A stretch of DNA of 53,572 nucleotides, taken from NCBI GenBank assembly GCA_052389435.1, contig JBQTIB010000135.1, forward strand, positions 1 through 53,572, given 5' to 3'. Positions within the stretch are counted from its first letter, which is position 1. Every line of letters begins with the position of its first letter. A program made the position numbers and the translations under genes. The notes beneath the pieces were generated by a model. It had not been told where the DNA came from and made no database searches. It was given only the letters and a program-made list of their open reading frames with translations. Shown one piece after another: positions 1 to 8,703 of this stretch. The DNA comes from JBQTKD01 sp052389435 (GTDB taxonomy: Bacteria; Actinomycetota; Actinomycetes; Sporichthyales; Sporichthyaceae).

Positions 1-127
1 ACGCCGCCGAGAACGCCCCGACACCGCTCCGCGGGCGCACCGGCGGCACCACCCGCCCGCGAACGGCCAGACCAATCTCCGGATCGATCAAGGCCCCTCT
101 AACCGATTACCGACCCAAGCTCCTAGC

Positions 128-1207
128 TCACGCCCGGTAGCGGTCCAGCCAGCGGCGGTCGATCCGGCGTTTGAGCCACAGCGGCGAGCGGCCCTCCCAC
201 CACCAGCGTCCGCGGACGGCCAGGGCACGGCCGTCGCCGAGGTCGAGAATGGCCAGGGCGCGGCGCGGCGGGCGGTAGGGCGGAGCGGGCGAGCCGTCGG
301 CGCGGGCCAGCAGGCCGGCGAGCAGCACGGGCCCCTGCCGTACGCCGTGCACGCCGACCTTCGGCAGCGGGCCCGGCAGAAAGCGCGCGCAGTCGCCGAC
401 TGCGTAGAGGCGATCGTGGTCGGGGTGGGTCAGGCTCGCTCCCACCGGCACGCCGTCGCGATCCCCCAGGCCGAGGCGGGCCAGCAGCGGCGGAGCGATC
501 AGGCCCCCGGCGTACAGGCCGAGGTCGTGGCGCAGCGTGGTGCCGTCGGCCAACACCACCCGGTCGGCGTGCAGTTCCCGCACCGGAGAGTCGAGGTGGA
601 TGCGCACGCCACGACGGCGCAGTTCGCGCGCCAGTCGGCGACGGGCCGCCGCGGGCAGGGCCGGTGCGATGTCGGGACCGGCCTGCAGCAGGCGCACCGT
701 GCCGCGCCCGGCCAGTCGGCTCGCTGCGTGGGCGGCGAGTTCGACCCCGCTGGCACCTGCGCCCACGACGGTCAGCACGGCTCCGTCGGCCTCCCGCAGA
801 AACTCCCGAAGCGCGGCCAGGTCGGCCAGCGGCTTCACGGCGGGGACGCCCGGCCCGAGGTGCAGCGGTCCGGGATCGGCGACGCTGCCGACGTTGAGGG
901 ACACCACGTCCCAGTCCAGTCGGGTTCCGTCCTCGGTGTGGGCGGTGCGGGCCTCGAGGTCGAGGTCGGCCAGGCGCCCGACGTGGTGGCGCACCGTTCG
1001 GCGGCGGGCGAGAGCGGCGACGTCGATGCTCCCCTGCTCCGGTGCGAGGTCTCCGGCGGCGACCGCCGAGGCCGTGCCGGAGTAGTCGAACCTGTCCGGC
1101 GCGAGCAGGGCGAGGTCGTAGCCGGCCGTCCGGAGCGCGGCGGCGTGCCGGATCAGATGCAGGTGCGCGTGCCCGGCTCCGACGAGCAGCAGGCGCTCAC
1201 CCGGCAC
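128..1207 (-). CDS. FAD-dependent pyridine nucleotide-disulfide oxidoreductase (NDH-2/SelD-N-terminal-like)
   Basis: 359 aa from a GTG start. An N-terminal dinucleotide fold begins VGAGHAHLHLIR (residues 9-20), a second fold VVGAGASGVELA lies near 147-158, and YAVGDCARF near the C-terminus is the usual FAD-ribityl motif. The GAGHAH start resembles the stand-alone family related to the N-terminal extension of SelD proteins, itself close to type II NADH dehydrogenases. No membrane segment and no CxxC redox pair are visible, so electrons probably pass directly from flavin to an unknown acceptor. The start overlaps the end of the upstream reductase gene by 11 bp, which implies translational coupling. 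It is the last gene of the run behind trpA. The substrate is unknown. Confidence 0.8.
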   Translation of the reverse strand: MPGERLLLVGAGHAHLHLIRHAAALRTAGYDLALLAPDRFDYSGTASAVAAGDLAPEQGSIDVAALARRRTVRHHVGRLADLDLEARTAHTEDGTRLDWDVVSLNVGSVADPGPLHLGPGVPAVKPLADLAALREFLREADGAVLTVVGAGASGVELAAHAASRLAGRGTVRLLQAGPDIAPALPAAARRRLARELRRRGVRIHLDSPVRELHADRVVLADGTTLRHDLGLYAGGLIAPPLLARLGLGDRDGVPVGASLTHPDHDRLYAVGDCARFLPGPLPKVGVHGVRQGPVLLAGLLARADGSPAPPYRPPRRALAILDLGDGRALAVRGRWWWEGRSPLWLKRRIDRRWLDRYRA

Positions 1208-2699
1208 GGCGGTCCCGTCGCAGCCGGCGCAGCCGCACCAAGGTCCGTGTAGCGAGGCGCACGCCCGGGCGGGCCAACTGCATCTGCACGTCGGTCAGCG
1301 CCGCGTTCCACGCCCCGTCGTTGTAGGTCGGGTACGGATGGACGACGCCTGCGAGGTCGCGGGCGCGCAGGCCGCGCTCGATCGCCAGCGTCAACTCCCC
1401 GAGGCTCTCCCCGGCCCGGGGGCCGACCACCGTCGCTCCGACGAGGCGGCCGCGTCGGTCCAGGGCGAGTGCCGCGAAGCCGTCGGTCCGGGCCTCGGTC
1501 ACCGCCCGGTCGACGTGGGCGTGGGAGTGCCGCAGGACGCGGACGCCGTCGGCGGGAGGGCCGGTGCGGGCGCCGACCGCGGCCACCTCGGGATCGGTGT
1601 AGACCACTCGCGGCACCGCCCCGCCCGCCGCGCTGCGGCGCAGCCCCAGTACCGCGTTGCTCGCCGCGAGGGCGCCGTGGGTTCCGGCCACGTGCGTGAA
1701 CTGTCGATGACCCGTCAGATCTCCGGCGGCGCGGATCCGGGGGTTGGTGGTGCCGAGCCGTTCGTCGACCAGGACGAAGCCTCGCTCGTCGCAGCGCACG
1801 CCGGCCGCGGCCAGGCCGATCCCCGCGGTGCGCGGCGTGCGGCCGAGGGCGATCAGGAGCCGATCGAAGTCCACGGCGGTCCCGTCGGCCAGCAGCAGCC
1901 GCCCGCCGGGACCCGGTTCGCCGGCCGCGCTCGCGGGCGCGACGCCGACCGCGGCCGCCCCCAGGCGAAGCTCGACGCCGTCGACGCGCAGCGCGCGGCC
2001 GAGGATCGCGCTCGCTTCGGGGTCCTCGCCCGGCAGGAGCCGCTCGGCCGCCTCGACCAGCGCGACGCGGGAACCGAGCCGGGCGAAGGCCTGCGCGAGT
2101 TCGCAGCCGACGCTGCCGCCGCCGAGCACCGCGAGCCGATCGGGCAGCCGCCGGGCCTCCCAGACGCTGTCGCTGGTCCAGGCCGCGAGGCGGTCCAGTC
2201 CCGGAATCGGCGGGATCGTCGGGGTCGCACCGGTCGCCAGCACCGCGTTGCGGAAACGGATGCGCAGGCCCGCGACCTCGACGACGTCGAGGCCGACGAA
2301 GCGGGCCCGGCCCGTCAGGACCGACACCCCCACCGCTTGCAGCGACGCGGCCGAGTCGGCCGGTTCGATGGTCGCGATCGCCGCGCGCACGTGGGCCATC
2401 ACCTGCTCGACGTCGATCCGCACCGCGTCGACCTTCACCCCGAAACGTGCGCAGTCGCGGGCGTCCGCGGCCGCCCGCGCGGCGGCCAGCAGCGCCTTGG
2501 ACGGCACGCAACCGGTCCAGAGGCAGTCCCCGCCGAGCCGATCGCCTTCCACGAGTAGGACGCGCGCGCCGAGCCGGGCCGCGGTCTTGGCGGCGACCAG
2601 CCCGGCCGTTCCACCACCGACCACGACGAGGTCCCACCTGCGCCGCGCAGCGCCTGCGGCGTCGAGGTCGACGCCTGTCGGGCGGCGCTCAGATCGCAC
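1197..2699 (-). CDS. Mercuric-reductase/dihydrolipoamide-dehydrogenase-like flavoprotein
   Basis: 500 aa from a GTG start. The N-terminal FAD fold VVGGGTAGLVAAK is followed by the redox-active disulfide GGDCLWTGCVPSKAL (C59 and C64), then an NAD(P)H fold (LAVLGGGSVGCELA) and a C-terminal dimerisation domain. This is the class I pyridine nucleotide-disulfide reductase layout. The catalytic His is present in VVHPYPTYNDGAW, but the acidic partner usually found a few residues on (HPxxxE) reads as Asn-Asp here. The paired C-terminal cysteines of true mercuric reductases are absent, so a role on another disulfide or quinone substrate is more likely. The start overlaps the metallophosphoesterase/rSAM gene by 11 bp. 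Confidence 0.85.
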   Translation of the reverse strand: MRSERRPTGVDLDAAGAARRRWDLVVVGGGTAGLVAAKTAARLGARVLLVEGDRLGGDCLWTGCVPSKALLAAARAAADARDCARFGVKVDAVRIDVEQVMAHVRAAIATIEPADSAASLQAVGVSVLTGRARFVGLDVVEVAGLRIRFRNAVLATGATPTIPPIPGLDRLAAWTSDSVWEARRLPDRLAVLGGGSVGCELAQAFARLGSRVALVEAAERLLPGEDPEASAILGRALRVDGVELRLGAAAVGVAPASAAGEPGPGGRLLLADGTAVDFDRLLIALGRTPRTAGIGLAAAGVRCDERGFVLVDERLGTTNPRIRAAGDLTGHRQFTHVAGTHGALAASNAVLGLRRSAAGGAVPRVVYTDPEVAAVGARTGPPADGVRVLRHSHAHVDRAVTEARTDGFAALALDRRGRLVGATVVGPRAGESLGELTLAIERGLRARDLAGVVHPYPTYNDGAWNAALTDVQMQLARPGVRLATRTLVRLRRLRRDRRAG

Positions 2700-4362
2700 A
2701 GTGCACCGGGCTCGGCAGGCTGCCGTCGCGCAGCCGAGCGGCGAGGAACCGTTCCACGACCATGCGCCTACCCGCGAGCAGCGACGTGCCCGGCGGGGCG
2801 AGGTGCAGGTCGGGGCTGGTCGCGAGGTCGGCTCCCGCGGGATGCCAGTGCAGCCCGTCGGCGGTGACGGTGAGTTCGGGAACGGCCGAGTCCTCGTCGA
2901 TCGTCAGGCCCTGCTGCGACAGCCCGCGGCGCAGCAGTGGCCGGACGGCGAAGTTCGCGGCGGGAACGCCGAGCCCGGCGAGCAGATCGGCGACCGCCGC
3001 GACCTCGGCGACGTTCTCCGTCGTCTCGGTCATCGCCACGCGCGGGGTCAGGCCGAGGTCGACCAGCAGGCGAATGCCGTCGACCGTCCGCTTCCACGAT
3101 CCGGCCCCGCGGTGGCGGTCGTGGGTCTCGGGACGGGCGCCGTCCAGCGAGGTCTGCACGACGAGCGGGCGCCCGGCGAGTTCGCCGAGCCGCGCGGCGC
3201 GACGCCCGCGCAGCAGCATGGCGTTGGTCAGCACGACGGTGGGCAGCGCGGCGCTGGCCGCGTCGAGCAGATCGACGATGTCCGGATGCAGGAACGGCTC
3301 CCCGCCGGTCAGGTACAGCTCGTCGAACTCGGCTTCCACGGCCTCGACGACGAGGGCCGCCACCGCGGCGGCGCTCAGCATGCGCGCCGCCGTCCTCGGG
3401 CCGGAGGCGACCGCGCAGTAGTCGCAGGCCAGGTTGCAGTGGAAGTTGGAGTAGATCCACAGCCGGGCTGGAAAGTAGGGGCTGCCGAACAGCGGAACGA
3501 CCGGGCGGGAGGGAGCCGTCGCGTCCGCGGCGGCTCCGCAGTCCGACGGGGCGACGCCCAGGCCCGTCGGCAGGCCGGCCCGGTAGAGCTGGTAGCGGCC
3601 GGTCGACCGTTCCGCGGGCGGCAGGACCTCCAGGCAGGTCGTCCACCAACCGGTCTCGACGGTCTCCACGAACGCCTCGGGCAGGCCCGCGGCACGCATC
3701 GAACGCGCCTGCGCCGCCCAGTCGTAGGCGAGCTCGACGATCTCGGCCCGGGCGTCGCCCGCGTGCAGGTCGAGTACCGCGTAGCGCACCTCGGTCCGGC
3801 CGTCGTTGGGCGGTTTGCCGAGGACGCCGACGTTGACGACCAGGGTGTCGTCGACTCGTCGCTGCCAGGGCAGGCCGCTGTGCGTGCACAGCACGACCTG
3901 TGCGCCGCTGGCCGCCACCCGCCGCCGATGCTCGGCGAGCGGGTGGGACTCCCACCAGAAGTCGTTGAGGGAGAGCGGGGAGCCGTGCACCAGGTGCACG
4001 TCGCAGCCGCCGATCTCCTCGCGGCGCTCGGTCGGCAGCTCGCCCATCCACGCGGCGAAGGTGCGGCTCGTGGTGGCCAGGGTGTGGTCGTAGATGAGTT
4101 GGGCGAACTCGTTGTCGGTGGGGTCGCGGTAGCCGCAGCCGCAGTCGGCGTCGCCGCGGGCGAGCGCCACGTCGTAGTTGCCCGCGATGCACTCGATCCC
4201 GGCGTCGGCGAGGATCGGCCACAGCGCGTCGACCTCCGCGCCGAACCCACCGAGGTCGCCGAGGCAGAACAGGCGCTCGCTGCCTCGGGCGCGGGCGTCC
4301 GCGACGAAGGCCGCCAGCGCGTAGGGGTTGCCGTAGGGGCCCCCGCAGACCGCGATTCGCAC
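2689..4362 (-). CDS. Metallophosphoesterase-like domain fused to radical SAM enzyme
   Basis: 557 aa. Residues 1 to about 240 look like a calcineurin-type phosphoesterase (YfcE-like): CLGDLGGFGAE, AGNYDVAL, LVHGSP and CTHSG are recognisable. However, the first metal motif (normally DxH near the N-terminus) reads CGGPYGNPYA. Residues from about 295 on form a radical SAM domain with the cluster motif CNLACDYC (C309, C313, C316) and the SAM-binding LTGGEP. No SPASM-type cysteine set follows; only one Cys remains near the C-terminus. The gene lies 12 bp after the glycosyltransferase stop and overlaps the next gene. The rSAM reaction is unknown. The neighbourhood resembles loci annotated as rSAM/selenodomain-associated, but no selD or arsenic gene is seen. 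Confidence 0.8.
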   Translation of the reverse strand: MRIAVCGGPYGNPYALAAFVADARARGSERLFCLGDLGGFGAEVDALWPILADAGIECIAGNYDVALARGDADCGCGYRDPTDNEFAQLIYDHTLATTSRTFAAWMGELPTERREEIGGCDVHLVHGSPLSLNDFWWESHPLAEHRRRVAASGAQVVLCTHSGLPWQRRVDDTLVVNVGVLGKPPNDGRTEVRYAVLDLHAGDARAEIVELAYDWAAQARSMRAAGLPEAFVETVETGWWTTCLEVLPPAERSTGRYQLYRAGLPTGLGVAPSDCGAAADATAPSRPVVPLFGSPYFPARLWIYSNFHCNLACDYCAVASGPRTAARMLSAAAVAALVVEAVEAEFDELYLTGGEPFLHPDIVDLLDAASAALPTVVLTNAMLLRGRRAARLGELAGRPLVVQTSLDGARPETHDRHRGAGSWKRTVDGIRLLVDLGLTPRVAMTETTENVAEVAAVADLLAGLGVPAANFAVRPLLRRGLSQQGLTIDEDSAVPELTVTADGLHWHPAGADLATSPDLHLAPPGTSLLAGRRMVVERFLAARLRDGSLPSPVHCAI

Positions 4363-4374
4363 GTGCCTCGCTCT

Positions 4375-5100
4375 CTATCGTCGCCGCAGCAGCCGCGCCG
4401 GCCTCGGCGGGCCGCAGGCGTAGCGGCGCTCGATGCCGGCCGGATCCGCCCCGAGCAGGTACAGCACCTTGAGGTACTGCATGTATCCGATCATCCGCCA
4501 CGTGCCCTGGGCCTCGAGGCGGCGTGCAGAGGCCACACACGGGGCCGGGAGCACCGCCAGTCGTCCGCGGCGGGCCAGCCGTCGGGACAGTTCCAGGTCC
4601 TCCATCAGGGCGAGGTCGGGGAAGCCGCCGAGCGCGTCGAAGACGTCGCGGCGCACGAACATCGCCTGGTCGCCGAAGACGAGGTGGAGCCGGCGAGCGC
4701 GCAGGTTGGAGGACCAGGCCAGGAAGTTCAGCGCGGGCGAGCGTCGGTCGAAGCGCAGGCGAAGTCCGCCGCCGAGAACCCGCGGGTCGGCGAGGGCGGC
4801 GCGCAGTTGGGCCAGCGCGGCGGGGTCGGGGGCGGTGTCGACGTGGACGAACCACAGCACCTCCCCCGAGCAGTGCGCGGCGCCGGCGTTCAACTGCCGG
4901 GCGCGGCCGCGTTCGGCGAGCACCACGGGCGCGAAGGGTCGGGCCAGGTCGGCGGTGCCGTCGCGGCTGCCGCCGTCGACCACGACCAGTTCGCAGTCCG
5001 GGAAGTCTCGGCGCAGCCGGGACAGGGACTCCGCGACGATCGGGGCCTCGTCGAGCACCGGTACGACGATCGACACGCTGCGCGGTCGGGAGTTCGGCAC
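4375..5100 (-). CDS. Family 2 glycosyltransferase (rSAM/selenodomain-associated type)
   Basis: 241 aa, GTG start. This is a compact GT-A fold: VSIVVPVLDEAPIV at the N-terminus, VVDGGSRDGTADLA (about 40-53) for the nucleotide sugar, FVHVDTAP (about 85-91) as the DxD-like metal motif, and LMEDLELSRRLARRG as the acceptor-side ED motif. The short length and the DGGSRDGT/HVDT combination match the small transferases commonly found next to radical SAM proteins rather than cell-wall transferases. The C-terminal part (MIGYMQYLKVLYLLG) is hydrophobic and could touch the membrane. It begins 22 bp after the trpA stop, so it is probably read through from the trp operon. Donor and acceptor are unknown. 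Confidence 0.8.
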   Translation of the reverse strand: MPNSRPRSVSIVVPVLDEAPIVAESLSRLRRDFPDCELVVVDGGSRDGTADLARPFAPVVLAERGRARQLNAGAAHCSGEVLWFVHVDTAPDPAALAQLRAALADPRVLGGGLRLRFDRRSPALNFLAWSSNLRARRLHLVFGDQAMFVRRDVFDALGGFPDLALMEDLELSRRLARRGRLAVLPAPCVASARRLEAQGTWRMIGYMQYLKVLYLLGADPAGIERRYACGPPRPARLLRRR

Positions 5101-5122
5101 CGCTGACCTGTACGTCGCGGCG

Positions 5123-5923
5123 TCAGCGCCGTCGGACGCCGGCGGCGAGGTCGGCGGACAGCGCCGCGCAGGCGGCGACGCCGGCGGCCTGTTCGACGCC
5201 CTGCAGGCAGCGGACGAACGCCGAGCCGACGATCACGCCGTCGGCGTAGGACGCGACCTCGGCGGCCTGTTCGCCGTTGGAGACGCCGAGCCCGACGCCG
5301 AGCGGCAGGTCGGTGACCTCCCGCAGTCGCGCGACGAGCGCGGGCGCGGCCGAGGAGGTCTCGGTGCGCGCGCCGGTCACGCCCATGACGGCGGTGGCGT
5401 AGACGAACCCGCGGCAGGCCTGCACGGTGAGCTTCAGGCGTTCGAGCGAGGTCGACGGCGCAGCGAGAAAAATGCGGTCGAGTCCGTGGGCGTCGGAGGC
5501 CGCGAGCCAGTCCGCGGCGAAGTCCGGGGTGAGGTCGGGGGTGATCAGGCCCTGTCCGCCGGCGGCGGCGAGATCGCGCGCGAAACGGTCGACTCCGTAG
5601 CGCAGCACGGGGTTCCAGTAGGTCATCACCACGGTCGCGGCGCCCGTGGCGGCGACGGCCTCGACGGTGGCGAACACGTCGGCGATCCGGGTGCCGCCCG
5701 CCAGCGCCTGGTCTGCGGCAGCCTGGATGACCGGCCCGTCGAGCACCGGGTCGCTGTAGGGCAGCCCGACCTCGACGACGTCCACGCCCGCGGAGACCAT
5801 CGCCGTCAGGGCGTCGATGCAGCCCTGCTTCGAGGGGAAGCCCGCGGGCAGGTAGCCCACGAGGACCGCGCGATTCTCCTTGGCCGCAAGCTCGTAGGCA
5901 GCGGCAACCCGACTGCCCGTCAC
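5123..5923 (-). CDS. trpA: Tryptophan synthase alpha chain
   Basis: 266 aa. It cleaves indole-3-glycerol phosphate to indole and glyceraldehyde 3-phosphate and passes the indole to TrpB. The catalytic Glu and Asp regions are VVEVGLPYSDPVLDGP and LITPDLTP. The GTG start was chosen because it overlaps the trpB stop in a GTGA junction (5920-5923) and gives the normal family length; a longer frame upstream is an antisense shadow of trpB. It ends the classical trp set and is followed after 22 bp by the glycosyltransferase. Confidence 0.97.
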   Translation of the reverse strand: MTGSRVAAAYELAAKENRAVLVGYLPAGFPSKQGCIDALTAMVSAGVDVVEVGLPYSDPVLDGPVIQAAADQALAGGTRIADVFATVEAVAATGAATVVMTYWNPVLRYGVDRFARDLAAAGGQGLITPDLTPDFAADWLAASDAHGLDRIFLAAPSTSLERLKLTVQACRGFVYATAVMGVTGARTETSSAAPALVARLREVTDLPLGVGLGVSNGEQAAEVASYADGVIVGSAFVRCLQGVEQAAGVAACAALSADLAAGVRRR

Positions 5924-7143
5924 AGGAGCCCGAACCACTTCGCGGCGGTGTCGACGTCCTTGTCGCCGCGCCCGGAGAGGTTCACCAGGATCGTGGCCTG
6001 CGGGCCGAGTTCCCGGCCGACGAGGAGCGCACCGGCGAGAGCGTGACTGCTTTCGATCGCCGGAATGATGCCCTCGGTCCGGCACAGCAGCATCAGCGCG
6101 TCCATGGCCTGGGTGTCGGTGATGGCCCGGTAGGAGGCGCGGCCGGTGTCGGCGAGCCACGCGTGCTCGGGGCCGACGCCCGGGTAGTCCAGACCGGCGG
6201 AGATCGAGTGCGACTCGATCGTCTGGCCCTCGTCGTCCTGCAGGAGGTAGGAGCGGGCGCCGTGCAGCACGCCGGGCGCGCCGCCGGTGATCGTGGCCGC
6301 GTGCCGGTCGGTGTCCACGCCGTCGCCGCCGGCCTCGAAGCCGATCAGGGCGACGGAGGCGTCGGGGATGAAGTCGTAGAAGATGCCGATGGCATTGGAC
6401 CCGCCGCCGACGCACGCGCACACCGCGTCGGGCAGGGCGCCGGTCAGTTCGAGCACCTGCGCGCGGGCCTCCTGCCCGATGACGCGGTGGAATTCGCGTA
6501 CCAGGTAGGGAAACGGGTGCGGGCCGGCGACGGTGCCGAGCAGGTAGTGCGTCCGCTCGACGTTGGTGACCCAGTCGCGCATCGCCTCGTTGATGGCGTC
6601 CTTGAGGGTCCGGCTGCCCGTGGTCACGGGGATCACCTCGGCGCCGAGCATCTTCATCCGGGCGACGTTGAGCGCCTGGCGGCGGGTGTCCTCCTCGCCC
6701 ATGTAGACCACGCACTCCAGGCCCATGAGGGCGGCGGCGGTCGCGGTCGCGACGCCGTGCTGGCCGGCCCCGGTCTCGGCGATGACGCGGGTCTTGCCCA
6801 TGCGCTTGGTGAGCAGGGCCTGGCCCAACACGTTGTTGATCTTGTGCGAGCCGGTGTGGTTGAGGTCCTCGCGCTTGAGAATCACCCGGGCGCCGCCCGC
6901 GTGCTCGGCGAAGCGGGGCACCTCGGTGATCGGCGAAGGCCGGCCGGTGTAGTGGGCGAGCAGACCGGACAGCTCGGCCTGGAAGGCCGGGTCCTGCTGC
7001 GCCGCGGCGAACTCCGCGGTCAACTGGTCCAGCGCGGCCATCAGCGCCTCGGGGACGTACCGGCCGCCGTACTCGCCGAACATGCCCGCCGCGTCGGGCA
7101 GGAGCAGGGGCGTACGGAGCTCGCTCAGCGGCTCAGCACCCAC
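5920..7143 (-). CDS. trpB: Tryptophan synthase beta chain
   Basis: 407 aa, GTG start. A PLP enzyme joining indole and serine. The Schiff-base lysine lies in KREDLNHTGSHKINN, and the glycine-rich phosphate loop is CVGGGSNAIG. The length is typical of TrpB1. The start overlaps the 3' end of trpC by 11 bp and its stop overlaps the trpA start, so TrpB and TrpA are made in coupled fashion, as expected for an alpha2beta2 complex. Confidence 0.98.
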   Translation of the reverse strand: MGAEPLSELRTPLLLPDAAGMFGEYGGRYVPEALMAALDQLTAEFAAAQQDPAFQAELSGLLAHYTGRPSPITEVPRFAEHAGGARVILKREDLNHTGSHKINNVLGQALLTKRMGKTRVIAETGAGQHGVATATAAALMGLECVVYMGEEDTRRQALNVARMKMLGAEVIPVTTGSRTLKDAINEAMRDWVTNVERTHYLLGTVAGPHPFPYLVREFHRVIGQEARAQVLELTGALPDAVCACVGGGSNAIGIFYDFIPDASVALIGFEAGGDGVDTDRHAATITGGAPGVLHGARSYLLQDDEGQTIESHSISAGLDYPGVGPEHAWLADTGRASYRAITDTQAMDALMLLCRTEGIIPAIESSHALAGALLVGRELGPQATILVNLSGRGDKDVDTAAKWFGLL

Positions 7144-7951
7144 CGCGCGGGTCCTTCTGCAGTGCGGGATGCGCGCCGGCGGCGACCATGTCGGCCACCG
7201 CGGTGCGCGGGTCCTTGCCGGTCACCAGCGTCTCCCCCACGAGAACGGCGTCGGCGCCCTGCCGGCCGTACTCGATCACGTCGCTCGGGCCGCGCACGCC
7301 GGATTCGGCCACCCGAACGACGTTGTTCGGGATCAGCGGGCAGAGCCGGGCGAAGGTGCCCCGGTCCACCTCCAGCGTGGACAGGTTGCGCGCGTTCACG
7401 CCAATCAGTTTCGCGCCGGCGTCGACGGCGCGCATCGTCTCGGCCTCGGTGTGGACCTCGACGAGCGGGGTCATGCCGAGGGACTCCGCGCGTTCGATCA
7501 GCGAGACCAGCGCGTTCTGCTCCAGGGCCGCGACGATCAGCAGCACGATGTCCGCGCCGCCGGCGCGCGCCTCCCACAGTTGGTAGGCGGTGAACATGAA
7601 GTCCTTGCGCAGCACCGGAATCTCGACCTGCGAGCGCACCGCGTGCAGGTCTGCGAGCGACCCGCCGAAGCGTCGGCCCTCGGTGAGCACGCTGATCGCG
7701 GAGGCGCCGCCGTCCTCGTAGGCCCCGGCCAGTGCCGCGGGGTCCGCGATGGGCGCGAGGTTGCCCTTGGCCGGGCTCGACCGCTTGACCTCGGCGATGA
7801 CGCTCACGCCCGGCCCTCGCAGCCGGCCGAGAACCTCCAGGGGAGCGGGTGCCCGACGTGCCCGTTCCTTCAACGCCTCCAGGGGCAGTGCCGCCTGGCG
7901 CTCGTCGAGGTCGGCACGGACCCCGGAAAGGATCTCGTCGAGGACCGACAC
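7133..7951 (-). CDS. trpC: Indole-3-glycerol phosphate synthase
   Basis: 272 aa. A TIM-barrel enzyme that cyclises CdRP to indole-3-glycerol phosphate. VIAEVKRSSPAKGN carries the catalytic Glu and Lys; VLRKDFMFTAYQ and LIGVNARNLSTLEVD are family signatures. I chose the GTG at 7949-7951 (protein starts VSVLDEILSG) because it follows a GGAG and gives the usual N-terminus. A 158-bp gap separates it from the membrane-protein gene upstream, the only sizeable gap in the trp run. No convincing Trp-rich leader peptide or attenuator was seen in that gap. Confidence 0.96.
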   Translation of the reverse strand: MSVLDEILSGVRADLDERQAALPLEALKERARRAPAPLEVLGRLRGPGVSVIAEVKRSSPAKGNLAPIADPAALAGAYEDGGASAISVLTEGRRFGGSLADLHAVRSQVEIPVLRKDFMFTAYQLWEARAGGADIVLLIVAALEQNALVSLIERAESLGMTPLVEVHTEAETMRAVDAGAKLIGVNARNLSTLEVDRGTFARLCPLIPNNVVRVAESGVRGPSDVIEYGRQGADAVLVGETLVTGKDPRTAVADMVAAGAHPALQKDPRGGC

Positions 7952-8109
7952 GGAGCTCCAATCGTCTCGGCACGCGGGATTGCGTGTTGGCGCCGAATCG
8001 GGAACTGACGATCCAGCGGTGAGGCGGGCCCGCGTCCCCCGGCGATGTGATGTCCAACGCTTCGCCGGGCTAACGAGACAGCGGCATGCTAGCCGGGCTC
8101 GGTGAGTGC

Positions 8110-8703
8110 TCAGAGCGTCGGGTCCTCGCCGCGGTCGAGGGCTCGCCACTGGTCCAGCGCCGTCTGCTCCGCCGACGCCGAGGCGGTCGGCGGGGCGGCG
8201 GCGTCGGGTCGGGAGTACCGCGCGGACATCCCGGGCCACCTCCCGGCGCGCAGTGTCACCAGCAGTCCGGCGGCCCCGCACAGCAGCGCGCCCAGCACGG
8301 CGACCCAGGGCCAGAGCGTGGTCTCGACCCCCGCCGCCGTGGCGGCTGCGGTGCCCACGGCCTCCCCGGCGCGGTCGGTGAGTTCGCCCGCGCCCGGGTC
8401 GGCGTTCCTCGCGGCGGCGACCGCGGCGCCGAGGCCCGCGGCCGCGATCGCCACTCCGACGAGCCGGCGCAGTCCGGTGCGCGCGGCGAGGACGCCGACG
8501 GCACCGGCCAGGCACACCAGCGCCAGCGCGGGCACCGCCGGAACCAGCGAGCCGCCCGTGACCGCGAGGTCCACCCGCAGCGGCTCCTGCACCGCGGTGC
8601 CGCGCACCCACGCCTGACCTGCGGCCAGCAGCACGATCGCCGAGCCGAGCAGGGCGCCGAGGACCGCCGTCGCGAGTTCGCGCCGGTCCGGACGGCTAGA
8701 CAC
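8110..8703 (-). CDS. Tryptophan biosynthesis-associated membrane protein (Trp_oprn_chp family)
   Basis: 197 aa, GTG start overlapping the trpE stop by 8 bp. Four hydrophobic segments are visible: about 13-30, 55-72, 80-97 and 130-150. Extracellular loops are short and the C-terminal tail is charged, with Tyr/Ser/Pro (MSARYSRPD). Position between trpE and trpC, length and the WPWVAVLGALL segment match the actinobacterial family found in trp operons. Its role is not established; a link to Trp or precursor transport is only a guess from context. Confidence 0.85.
   Translation of the reverse strand: MSSRPDRRELATAVLGALLGSAIVLLAAGQAWVRGTAVQEPLRVDLAVTGGSLVPAVPALALVCLAGAVGVLAARTGLRRLVGVAIAAAGLGAAVAAARNADPGAGELTDRAGEAVGTAAATAAGVETTLWPWVAVLGALLCGAAGLLVTLRAGRWPGMSARYSRPDAAAPPTASASAEQTALDQWRALDRGEDPTL

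Noticed and set aside
1744..5106. 1120-aa plus-strand ORF
   Set aside because: It runs antisense to four well-supported minus-strand genes and has Arg/Gln/His-rich shadow composition with no domain.
7952..8109. trp leader peptide and attenuator before trpC
   Set aside because: The only plausible frame has a single Trp codon and no attenuator-like pair of hairpins with a T run is seen.
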